Positions 1 through 7,103 of a stretch of DNA of 14,016 nucleotides are shown here, one piece after another. The notes under the pieces were generated by a model, which had not been told where the DNA came from, did no database searches, and saw only the letters and a list, made by a program, of their open reading frames with translations. How positions within the stretch are numbered: the stretch's first letter is position 1; every line of letters starts with the position of its first letter. A program made the position numbers and the translations under genes. The stretch spans positions 1 to 14,016 of the forward strand of contig JANQKH010000191.1 in NCBI GenBank assembly GCA_028281215.1, given 5' to 3'. Source of the DNA: Phycisphaeraceae bacterium. Lineage in GTDB: Bacteria > Planctomycetota > Phycisphaerae > Phycisphaerales > Phycisphaeraceae.

Positions 1-265
1 CGACTTTCTGCATGAACGTGAGACTGTCGACATCGACAGTCGGATCAATCAGAATCAAGTCAATCTGTTCGTTGAGCAGAATGCGCTCGGCGTCGGCGAC
101 CGAGTCCACTTGAAAAATAGCGGGGTTCCAATCACGCCGGCCTTCAATCGATTTTCGGACCTGTTCAAACACCGCGTCGTCACAGTCGAGCAGCAGCACG
201 TGAAAGTCTTTCTTCCGACGTTTGCGTGCGACCTTCTTGGAATGACTTTGCGAATTTGAACTCAC
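1..265 (-). CDS. Receiver-like protein (3' part beyond the left edge)
   Basis: This minus-strand gene starts with GTG at 265 and runs off the left edge after 88 codons. An AGGAG ribosome binding site lies at 272-276, six bases before the GTG, which decides the start. The first 20 residues are a basic, Ser/Lys/Arg-rich tail. They are followed by a receiver-like fold: a beta strand VLLLDCDD with acidic residues, a helix, and a second hydrophobic strand LILIDPTVD whose Asp sits where the phosphoacceptor would be. The missing C-terminal part (Thr/Ser and Lys positions) lies outside the window, so phosphorylation competence and any output domain cannot be judged. It follows the histidine kinase gene on the same strand with a 127-bp gap, so it may belong to the same signalling cluster, possibly with its own promoter. 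Confidence 0.72.
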   Translation of the reverse strand, partial: MSSNSQSHSKKVARKRRKKDFHVLLLDCDDAVFEQVRKSIEGRRDWNPAIFQVDSVADAERILLNEQIDLILIDPTVDVDSLTFMQKV

Positions 266-392
266 GACTGGCTCCTGCTCCTTACGCCTTTTTCATCGGT
301 TCAATCAACGTGCCAATGCAACTTCCACAATTATGCAATCGGGTTGATGCATGGCGGCTGGGATCGGCTGCCGCAGGAGGTGTATCGACCGG

Positions 393-2645
393 TCAATTGG
401 CCGAGTCGAGTGGAATCGTGATGGTGGCGACGGTTCCTTCGCCCACCGTGCTGCGCAATCCGATCGTGCCGCCGTGAGCGCGCAGGTATTGATGAGCGCG
501 GGGCAGTCCCATACCGACATTTCGGCCGGCGGTCTTCGCACTGAAGAAAGGATCGAGTGCGTGCGACAAGGTATCCTGATCCATGCCCGCACCGTCGTCC
601 GATACTTGAATGATCAGCCGTTCACCGTTCGCATCGATTCGCGCGCTGATGTTCACGCCTGACCGCGGCAGCGCTTCCAACGCATTGGTCAACAGATCGG
701 CCACCGCGAGTTGGATCTGATTCGGATCGATCCACACCGTGGGCATGTCTTTGTTCACCTTGAGATAGATCGGCGCCTTGAGGTTGCGGGCGGTGCGGTC
801 TTGCACATGCTTGACCGTCTCGTCAAGCAACTCCGCGATGTCGGTCACACGACGATCGGCTTGGGGTGGATCGGCGTACAACCGCAATGAGGTGATCAGG
901 TCCGTCAGTTGTTGAGACTGCTGCACAATCGTCGCCGCCATCTTCTGTTCTTTGGAGCCGGCAAGCAGACTTTGGTTGAGCAGTTGCGCTCGGCCGGAGA
1001 TCACGGCGAGCGGGTTGTTCATTTCGTGCGCGGCGCCGGCGGCCATCTCACCCACGCGCGCCAGTGATTCGTTGCGCAGTAGTTTTTCCTGGGCGTCCGC
1101 CAACGCATGGTTCAGGTCTGCCAGTTGTTCGCCGACGCGGCGGGCGTTGTCATGCTCAGTCGAGGCGGCGAGGGCGGCGCCCCACGTGTTGGTCAACGCG
1201 CTGAGCAGTTTCCACGAAGGTAACGCCGAGCGATCGTGCATCAGTACCGCGGCCGTTCCGTAACCGCAACCCAACGGCAGCAGTCGCAGTTCACGAATAT
1301 CGACCGCGTCACCGATGTAGTCCGCCAGCCACGGCAGAATGCCCATCTGATTCAGCGCGCCGGGATGGCCGGGGTCCACCTGTACCAGATTCGGCGCACC
1401 GGCGGGCGGGTCGACAAAGTCACTGCGATCAACTTTGCCTTCGCGGTTGAACGTGCTGATCAACCAACTCTGGTCACGTTTCGATGGATAGATCACACCG
1501 TAGTACCCGGCACCGAACACATCGATGGCGCTGCGCACCACCTGCGTGGTGACATCGCTGACAGTTCGTCCCGGTGCGGCAAGACTGTGAAAGGCGCTGA
1601 TGGCGTCGATGACCTGCGCCTGCCGCGCGCCGGTCTGCGTGCGGCGGACCAGCGCGCTGTTGAGCCGGCCGAGCATTTGATTCGCCTGCTGGATCGACAG
1701 CATGTACGACTTTTCACTGGGCGTGTCATTCAAGCCGAGCACGCCTGCGCGGCGACCGACTTGTTCGTGCAGTTCAGTCACCGCCTTTTCGACGCATTCG
1801 GGATCGAGTTGAAGTTGGCGCGCCAATTCCGCCGGCTCGTCACGCAATACGAAGTTCCCGCTGAACCCGATGTGCTGCGTCCGGGCTATGAGGTCCGCCA
1901 AGGCAATCAGTCCAACCATGCGGCGATGCGGCAAGTCCGGCACCGACTCAAAACGCGAACCGTGCAGCCAGATACAATCGCTGACCACCTGCGGCAGTTG
2001 CCATTGTTCGGCAAGGCGTTTGCCGGTCGTGTGATGGTCCATGCCGACGATGCGGCGTTCGAACTCAGCAATGTTGCCCTGATTCAGTTCAACCAATTCG
2101 ATGACGCGGTCATACGCTTTGGGCAGCACGCGATCCAGCGCCAGCTTGCCCATATCATGCAATAAGCCACACACAAACGCCTCGGGCGCACGAAGTTCTT
2201 TGTCGTGCGGATGGGCGTCGGCGATGCGTTCTGCGGCCACCGCCACCGCCAGACTGTGACGCCAGAAATCGGTGTGCGGAAACGTCGGCTTCGAGGCGCT
2301 GTCGGCCTTCCCGTCTGACTCACCGCTAAACGCTTCGATCACCTTCACCGAAAGCACGGCGTTGCGAATCGTGTCAAAACCGAGCATGACCACGGCGCGG
2401 TCGACGGTCTTGATGTCGCGAACGCCAAGGTTCGAAGCACTGATCATCGACAGCACTTTCGCCGTCAGCGCCTGATCAGAGCTGATCAGTTCGACCACTT
2501 CATCGATGGTCGAGTCGTCGCGCGAGGTCAGGGAAAGCAATCGCGTCGCCACGACCGGCAATGTGGGCAGTGCATCAACCTGCCGCAGGATCAACTCCAG
2601 GCGGCGCGTGTCGGGTTGAGCGGTCGTGGTGATGGCGGCGTTCAT
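393..2645 (-). CDS. HDOD - GAF-like - histidine kinase hybrid
   Basis: A 750-residue cytoplasmic signalling protein with no membrane segment. Residues about 17-230 are an HDOD domain and keep HD-type residues (HDMGK at 163-167, DHH at 203-205). Residues about 345-495 look like a GAF-type sensor. A short coiled-coil linker leads into a HisKA helix with the phosphoacceptor His540 in HEMNNPL. The HATPase_c domain follows, with an N box (LLTNALEAL, 651-659), a G1 box (DDGAGM, 683-688), an F box (DPFFSAK) and a G2 region (GMGLP, 711-715). It should autophosphorylate on His540 and pass phosphate to a receiver, plausibly that of the neighbouring regulators. The frame stays open upstream to about 2801, but that extension overlaps the HTH-receiver gene and lacks family similarity, so ATG 2645 is chosen; no clear Shine-Dalgarno is visible there. 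It lies 61 bp after the HTH-receiver gene, which fits co-transcription. Confidence 0.9.
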   Translation of the reverse strand: MNAAITTTAQPDTRRLELILRQVDALPTLPVVATRLLSLTSRDDSTIDEVVELISSDQALTAKVLSMISASNLGVRDIKTVDRAVVMLGFDTIRNAVLSVKVIEAFSGESDGKADSASKPTFPHTDFWRHSLAVAVAAERIADAHPHDKELRAPEAFVCGLLHDMGKLALDRVLPKAYDRVIELVELNQGNIAEFERRIVGMDHHTTGKRLAEQWQLPQVVSDCIWLHGSRFESVPDLPHRRMVGLIALADLIARTQHIGFSGNFVLRDEPAELARQLQLDPECVEKAVTELHEQVGRRAGVLGLNDTPSEKSYMLSIQQANQMLGRLNSALVRRTQTGARQAQVIDAISAFHSLAAPGRTVSDVTTQVVRSAIDVFGAGYYGVIYPSKRDQSWLISTFNREGKVDRSDFVDPPAGAPNLVQVDPGHPGALNQMGILPWLADYIGDAVDIRELRLLPLGCGYGTAAVLMHDRSALPSWKLLSALTNTWGAALAASTEHDNARRVGEQLADLNHALADAQEKLLRNESLARVGEMAAGAAHEMNNPLAVISGRAQLLNQSLLAGSKEQKMAATIVQQSQQLTDLITSLRLYADPPQADRRVTDIAELLDETVKHVQDRTARNLKAPIYLKVNKDMPTVWIDPNQIQLAVADLLTNALEALPRSGVNISARIDANGERLIIQVSDDGAGMDQDTLSHALDPFFSAKTAGRNVGMGLPRAHQYLRAHGGTIGLRSTVGEGTVATITIPLDSAN

Positions 2646-2706
2646 GGCATGTGGGTCCGTTGGCGGTTCATTGAACACGCCGCAGTGCGATCCCGGGGCG
2701 AAGCAA

Positions 2707-3306
2707 TCACACCTCCAGCATCGATTCAATTGTCCGAAGCAACGCGGCAATGTCGAACGGCTTCTTGACGAAATCGTCCGCGCCGGCGTCCAGCAGTTCA
2801 TCGATCTCCGACCGATTCACCACGCCCGACACGATCAGAATCTTGGTCATCGACAGGTTGGGATTGGAGCGGATGCTCTTGCACACAACATTGCCGTTGA
2901 TGTCAGGCAGCATGTAGTCGAGGATCAACAGGTCGGGCTTGAAACTCTCCGTCATCGCGCCAGCTTCGTAACCGGTCATGGCGGTCTTGACTTCGTACCG
3001 CGCATCGTTGCCGAGTACGTCGACGAATAGTTCCACGATCTGTGGATCATCGTCCACCACGAGAATGTGCCGCGTCGACCCGTTGAGTTGTTCGACCGGA
3101 ATGTCATTCTCTTTCATGAAGCGAACGAGTTCCTCGCGCGGGATGCGGCGGAATCGGCTGCCCGGCACGCGAAAGCCTTTCACCCGACCACTGTCGAAGC
3201 AGCGAATAATTGTTTGCTGTGACACCTTGCAGATCGCGGCCGCTTCACCGGTGGTGAACACATCCTTGGCGGCCAGATCCTTGTTGTCGCCATTGTCCGT
3301 TGCCAT
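2707..3306 (-). CDS. Excisionase/BldC-type HTH - receiver response regulator
   Basis: A 199-residue protein with a DNA-binding domain first and a receiver second, the reverse of the common response regulator order. Residues about 15-70 form a MerR/excisionase-type helix-turn-helix: TTGEAAAICKVSQQTI, then a wing ending in the basic RFRRIPREELVRFM. Residues 79-197 are a complete receiver: acidic pocket DDD at 85-87, phosphoacceptor Asp130 in LILDYMLPD, Ser160 at the Thr/Ser switch position, and Lys181/Lys182 in VKKPF. The start at ATG 3306 is set by a strong GGGAGGT at 3314-3320 with a seven-base spacer; an upstream in-frame ATG at 3369 lacks this. Together with the downstream HDOD-kinase it makes a plausible two-component pair. 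The frame is intact and all key receiver residues are present. Its DNA target is unknown. Confidence 0.9.
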   Translation of the reverse strand: MATDNGDNKDLAAKDVFTTGEAAAICKVSQQTIIRCFDSGRVKGFRVPGSRFRRIPREELVRFMKENDIPVEQLNGSTRHILVVDDDPQIVELFVDVLGNDARYEVKTAMTGYEAGAMTESFKPDLLILDYMLPDINGNVVCKSIRSNPNLSMTKILIVSGVVNRSEIDELLDAGADDFVKKPFDIAALLRTIESMLEV

Positions 3307-3562
3307 GGCGTTTACCTCCCTGCGATCGGGTCCGCCCCAACCGCTTGTTGACTGACGCTGGCGCAGCATGATCGTCGCAAAGCGTTCAGTTTGCCTACCT
3401 TCACATCGGGCCGCATGCGGGCTTACTTAAGGCGAAACCCCGCATTATCGGGCCGAATGAGCCCGTTTTCGCGGCGATCGGTGTTGCACTTAGAATGGTT
3501 GGCTGGCGATTGATTCGTCTCCGTTTGTATCCATGCCCAACAAGCCCACCAAGGAGCCCGAC
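3307..3562. promoter_or_regulatory. Divergent intergenic region with a nested hairpin
   Basis: This 256-bp gap separates the divergent HTH-receiver and DUF3500 genes and must hold both promoters. A nested inverted repeat lies at 3432-3472: outer arms GCGAAA (3432-3437) and TTTCGC (3467-3472) enclose inner arms CGGGC (3449-3453) and GCCCG (3461-3465) around a seven-base loop. A TAGAAT hexamer at 3491-3496 could be a plus-strand -10 box for the DUF3500 gene, but no convincing -35 box lies at the right distance. The palindrome CCGCATGCGG lies just to the left of the hairpin. No coding sequence is supported here. Confidence 0.35.
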
Positions 3563-4585
3563 ATGCATCAGCCCCATCAGGATTGTCCCGACTGCTCGCG
3601 CGACGATGTCTCCCGCCGTGCATTCGTCAAACACACCGCGGCCGGCCTTGCTGCAAGCTCCTTGCTCGGCGCCACCGGCAGCGCAATTGCCGCCAAGCCC
3701 GCCGCCGCTGCCAAACCCACCAGCGAAACGCTCGTCACCCAGCTCTACAAAACACTCACGCCCGCCCAAAAGAAAGTGATGGCGTTCAAGTACGACCACT
3801 CGCTTCGGCATGAGATCGAGAACAATTGGTTCATCACCAAGGCCCGCGTCGGCCAATCGTTCAATAAAGACCAGCAAGCGCTGATCCATGACATCTTCAT
3901 CAACCTGCACAGCGAGGAATACATCGACAAGGTGATCAAGCAGGTCGATGAAGACGCCCGCGGCAACGGCATCAAAAAATCCTCCATCGCAATCTTCGGC
4001 GAACCTGGCACCGGCAAGTTTGAGTTTGTCATGACCGGCCGACACTTCACACGACGCTGCGACGGCGACTCGCAGGAAGGCACGGCATTCGGCGGACCGA
4101 TCTTTTACGGCCACGCCGCCGGCAGCTTCAATGAGAAGCCGCACCACCCCGGCAACGTCTACTGGTACCAGGCCAAGCGCGCCAACGAAGTGTTCCAGAT
4201 GCTCGACGGTAAACAACGCAAGGCCGCACTGTGCGGTTCCGGCCGAGCGGAAGGCGGTCGTTTCACCGTCGAACTCAAAGGCGATGAGAAAGCCAAAGAG
4301 ATTGAAGGCCTGCCGATGACCGAGCTTTCCAAGGACCAGCGCGCTCACGTGATGAAAGTCATCAACGATGTGCTGCTGCCGTACCGCGAAGCCGACCGCA
4401 AGGAAACGCTCAAATACATCGCCGCCGGCGATAACTTCGACAAGACCCGCATCGCCTTCTATCAGAAACAGGACATCGGCAACGACAAGGTCTGGGACGT
4501 CTGGCAGATCGAAGGCCCGCATATGATTTCCTACTTCCGCGGCAAGCCGCACGTCCACGCGTGGCTGCATGTGAAGCAAGGCTGA
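3563..4585 (+). CDS. Tat-exported DUF3500 family protein
   Basis: A 340-residue protein of the DUF3500 type, whose biochemical role is not established. The N-terminus carries a twin-arginine signal: SRRAFVKHTAAGL at about 17-29, a hydrophobic stretch with ATGSAIA at 37-43, and probable cleavage near residue 43, so it should be exported folded. Family similarity is judged from the central part: FGEPG, then FEFVMTGRHF (about 153-162) where many members read GHHL, then GGPIFYG, and a Leu-Asp-x-x-Gln-Arg segment near 214-219. The C-terminus ends in a PHVHAWLHV motif (329-337). ATG 3563 is preferred over ATG 3533 because AAGGAG (3551-3556) lies six bases before it. A CxxC pair (Cys8, Cys11) sits before the Tat motif and would normally be removed with the signal. 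The gene converges on the carboxylase-like gene, stop codons only four bases apart. Confidence 0.75.
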   Translation: MHQPHQDCPDCSRDDVSRRAFVKHTAAGLAASSLLGATGSAIAAKPAAAAKPTSETLVTQLYKTLTPAQKKVMAFKYDHSLRHEIENNWFITKARVGQSFNKDQQALIHDIFINLHSEEYIDKVIKQVDEDARGNGIKKSSIAIFGEPGTGKFEFVMTGRHFTRRCDGDSQEGTAFGGPIFYGHAAGSFNEKPHHPGNVYWYQAKRANEVFQMLDGKQRKAALCGSGRAEGGRFTVELKGDEKAKEIEGLPMTELSKDQRAHVMKVINDVLLPYREADRKETLKYIAAGDNFDKTRIAFYQKQDIGNDKVWDVWQIEGPHMISYFRGKPHVHAWLHVKQG

Positions 4586-4589
4586 TCCG

Positions 4590-6008
4590 TCACTGCCGCA
4601 CGAACCGCGGCAATGGTTTTTCCAAAGGCACAATCCACGGCGCCGCGCTTAGCGTGTGCCATCGCTCCTTGCTCAAGTCGACCTCCGGGTCGATCAGCAG
4701 TTGGGGTTCGCGCCCGTTCAAGGACACCCGCGCATACGCGTGAATCGACACCTCCACGCCATGTTCCTCGCGAATATGGTCCGCAAGGAACCGGCTGAAC
4801 TGCACGATCATGTCAGGCCGACCTGTCATCTTCCGCCTTTGGCGATGGCTCAGAAACGTGCGGTGATCCACGCGCCAGATGCGCTGGTTCGCCGTGTCCT
4901 TCGCGTAGAACAACACTTCGCCACGCTTGCTCCGAAGCTTCATGTGCCAACTGAACCGATGACCTTCCTCCGTCCAGTTCACATTGCCTGGATACAAATG
5001 GTGCCGAAACGGCAACGCGACCTGAAAGAAACACCAGATTGCGAGCAGCACGACAGTTGCCCTTCGCCAGCGTGTCCACTGAAGCAGGACGCCCGACGGT
5101 TGTTGTACCTCCACGTCGGAGCACACGCGCGCTCGATTTTGCTTCCAGAACATCCATCGCCGCGGCCAATCCGGCTCGAAGAACATCAACGTCGCCGCAA
5201 TCATGAACCACGGGAAAATACCAATACTGAACAACTGCGCATTCATCAGATGGAAGGTAAGACCGAACCCAAACGCCAACCAACGCGTCTTTCGCCACAA
5301 CAGAAACGGCACGATGAACAGATCAAGCAACAGGCCAGCGTAACTCATCCCCATTACCATCCACTCTTGCGTGAACAGATGCCCGATCACCGGAAAGTCC
5401 GTCCGGTCAGCGAGCCACATGTGCATGGGTTCGCCAAGCAGCCAGTCATTGTTGCACTTGGCGATGCCGCCGTAGATGTATGGGATCGCGATCTGGAATC
5501 GCACCAGCCACAACGCCCACGCCGGCACAGTCTGCGACCGCGTCTTCGGCCGAAGCCACGCATCTATCGCGAATGTCCGGTTCATCGGCAGGAAGATCAT
5601 GATGAAACTGATCAGACAGATCAGGTAGAAGTGGTTCAGATAGTTCGCCTTATCGAGCAAAAAGATGTATGTGAAACCGAGGAAGAACAACGTCATCGCC
5701 ACGCGATACAACGCGCCTGCCATAATCAGCACGCTCAACACACCCAGCGCGATCCAATGCACATACATGCCGTCGCCCGGCCACGGCTTGACCCACGGGA
5801 ACCATTCAAATGTGAAGAAATACTTCGGCTCAATCCAGTACCGCTCGACACGGTTGTCATAAAGGTAACGCCAGACCTCCCACAACATGATCGCGCCGAA
5901 CGCCACGCGGAAGAACACCAGCGATGCTGCGTCCACCGGCCGAAACAGACGAGACGCCCAAGACTCGCCGGATGCAATTTCCCTTGCATTGCTTTGTAAT
6001 TCACGCAC
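4590..6008 (-). CDS. Vitamin K-dependent gamma-carboxylase-like HTTM membrane protein
   Basis: A 472-residue integral membrane protein resembling vitamin K-dependent gamma-glutamyl carboxylase (GGCX) from near its N-terminus to about two-thirds of the human protein. Compared from memory, shared segments include FLLDKANYLNHFYL (117-130, His126), GGIAKCNNDW (180-189), FHLMNAQLFSIGIFPW (252-267), NWTEEGHRFSW (344-354), and a lumenal-like tail with LLIDPEVDL (437-445). Lys184 aligns with GGCX Lys218, regarded as the base that deprotonates vitamin K hydroquinone. Trp345, Ser353 and Trp354 match GGCX Trp390, Ser398 and Trp399; Tyr395 is His and His404 is Arg. Several hydrophobic segments lie between about 28 and 280, and one near 317-333. 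GTG 6008 is chosen: GAAGGGG at 6014-6020 precedes it and the RPVDAASLVFFR start of the domain follows shortly. The frame remains open upstream to 6242 without similarity. Carboxylation of any protein is not shown; bacterial homologues may do other chemistry. Confidence 0.82.
   Translation of the reverse strand: MRELQSNAREIASGESWASRLFRPVDAASLVFFRVAFGAIMLWEVWRYLYDNRVERYWIEPKYFFTFEWFPWVKPWPGDGMYVHWIALGVLSVLIMAGALYRVAMTLFFLGFTYIFLLDKANYLNHFYLICLISFIMIFLPMNRTFAIDAWLRPKTRSQTVPAWALWLVRFQIAIPYIYGGIAKCNNDWLLGEPMHMWLADRTDFPVIGHLFTQEWMVMGMSYAGLLLDLFIVPFLLWRKTRWLAFGFGLTFHLMNAQLFSIGIFPWFMIAATLMFFEPDWPRRWMFWKQNRARVCSDVEVQQPSGVLLQWTRWRRATVVLLAIWCFFQVALPFRHHLYPGNVNWTEEGHRFSWHMKLRSKRGEVLFYAKDTANQRIWRVDHRTFLSHRQRRKMTGRPDMIVQFSRFLADHIREEHGVEVSIHAYARVSLNGREPQLLIDPEVDLSKERWHTLSAAPWIVPLEKPLPRFVRQ
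4594..4621 (+). terminator. Probable intrinsic terminator of the DUF3500 gene
   Basis: Arms TGCCGC (4594-4599) and GCGGCA (4607-4612) form a six-base stem with a seven-base loop, followed after four bases by five T residues (4617-4621). It begins nine bases after the DUF3500 stop and lies inside the last codons of the convergent minus-strand gene. The stem is short and the T run is slightly offset, so the call is moderate. Confidence 0.45.
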
Positions 6009-6253
6009 GACGGCCCCTTCCGCATCAAGCCGCCCGGCCTGGTGATTCGGTCGCCTGCTCCTTTCGTCGGCGGTATGCCTGGACAACCTGATTGCCGCAA
6101 CGCGGTATTTGCCATGCACCCCGATAAACCCTTCACACGGCCGTCTGCGGCAAACCCGCCATGCTGAACACCATCCATTTGCGTCAGACCGATAAACTGT
6201 CCTGACCCCAAGCCCGCCAAACACCACACTCCGGTATCGCAAGGCAATAAACC
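6009..6253. other. Divergent intergenic region, no clear elements
   Basis: This gap separates the carboxylase-like gene (-) from the methyltransferase gene (+). It should contain two divergent promoters, but no convincing -35/-10 pair, riboswitch or terminator is visible. The minus-strand frame is open across it, without recognisable protein similarity or a supported start. Confidence 0.4.
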
Positions 6254-7081
6254 ATGGCCGATGGAAACCAGCACGTTGTTGAGCACTACACGATCCATCA
6301 GCACCTCGATCAACTGCTCGAAGGACTTGCCTCCATCGGCAAAGATATTGAACATCTGTCTATCGACGACCTCGCTTCATTCGATGCCTTCCACCTGCGT
6401 GGTCGCACCGCCACCGAACAACTCGCGCAACTCGCCAACCTCCAACCGCAACATGAACTGCTCGACGTCGGGTGCGGCATCGGCGGCGCTTGCCGGTATC
6501 TCGCCGGCACCTTCGGATGCCAAGTCATCGGCATCGACCTCACGCCCGACTTCTGCCATGTCGCTGAGCAACTCACCCAGCGCACAGGCCTGTCTGATCG
6601 CGTGACCTTCCACTGCGGCAGCGCACTTGAATTACCATTCGACGACGAGGGATTCGACTTCGTCTGGACCGAACACGCACAGATGAACATCGCCGACAAG
6701 CCCGGCCTGTACCAACAGATCACCCGCGTGCTCAAACCCCAAGGCGTCCTGCTCTTCCACGACATCCTCGCCGGCGACGGAAGCGACCTGACCTTCCCCG
6801 TGCCTTGGGCGCCCAATCCGTCGATCAGCCATCTCATCCCCGTCGACGAACTGTGGATGCTGCTGACCGAACTCGGCTTCGACCTGGAAATCTGGGAAGA
6901 TGTCAGCGAACCCGCGCGGCAGTTCGTGGTCGACGCGCTGGAAAAAATGAACGATGCTTCGCCGCCGCTCCATGCCCGGCCGCCCATGAACGACGCGAAA
7001 ACCAAACTGACCAACCTGCTTGACGCCCTTTCCAACGACCGCGTCCGCGTTGTACAAGCCGTCTGCCGCAAACTGACTTGA
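6254..7081 (+). CDS. Class I SAM-dependent methyltransferase, sarcosine/dimethylglycine methyltransferase-like
   Basis: A 275-residue soluble methyltransferase of the Methyltransf_11 type. After an N-terminal lid containing DIEHLSIDDLASFDAFHLRG (31-50), motif I reads LLDVGCGIGG (69-78). The acidic end of strand 2 is GIDLTPDF (93-100), the adenine-site region is CGSALELPF (121-129), the segment HAQMNIADK (141-149) follows, and the late motif is RVLKPQGVLLFHDIL (158-172). The layout, especially HxxMNIxDK, resembles sarcosine/dimethylglycine N-methyltransferases and related UbiE-like enzymes, but the substrate cannot be assigned from sequence alone. ATG 6254 is the natural start; only a weak AAGG lies about ten bases upstream. 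It converges with the sialate O-acetylesterase gene across a 22-bp gap with no visible terminator. No betaine or ubiquinone pathway gene lies nearby to narrow the role. Confidence 0.88.
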   Translation: MADGNQHVVEHYTIHQHLDQLLEGLASIGKDIEHLSIDDLASFDAFHLRGRTATEQLAQLANLQPQHELLDVGCGIGGACRYLAGTFGCQVIGIDLTPDFCHVAEQLTQRTGLSDRVTFHCGSALELPFDDEGFDFVWTEHAQMNIADKPGLYQQITRVLKPQGVLLFHDILAGDGSDLTFPVPWAPNPSISHLIPVDELWMLLTELGFDLEIWEDVSEPARQFVVDALEKMNDASPPLHARPPMNDAKTKLTNLLDALSNDRVRVVQAVCRKLT

Positions 7082-7103
7082 ACTAGTCCCCGGTAGGGTC
7101 GCA

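Noticed and set aside
2646..2801. Upstream in-frame extension of the HDOD-kinase
   Set aside because: It would overlap the end of the HTH-receiver gene, has a Cys/Arg-rich non-protein-like composition, and has no better start signal.
4003..4019. Walker A-like GEPGTGK in the DUF3500 protein
   Set aside because: The Ser/Thr after Lys is missing, no Walker B follows, and the protein is exported.
3401..4633. Long minus-strand frame opposite the DUF3500 gene
   Set aside because: It is a codon-composition shadow; the plus strand has the Tat signal, ribosome binding site and family motifs.
4656..5999. Long plus-strand frame opposite the carboxylase-like gene
   Set aside because: Its product is His/Arg/Gln/Pro-rich without any domain, while the minus strand encodes a recognisable membrane enzyme.
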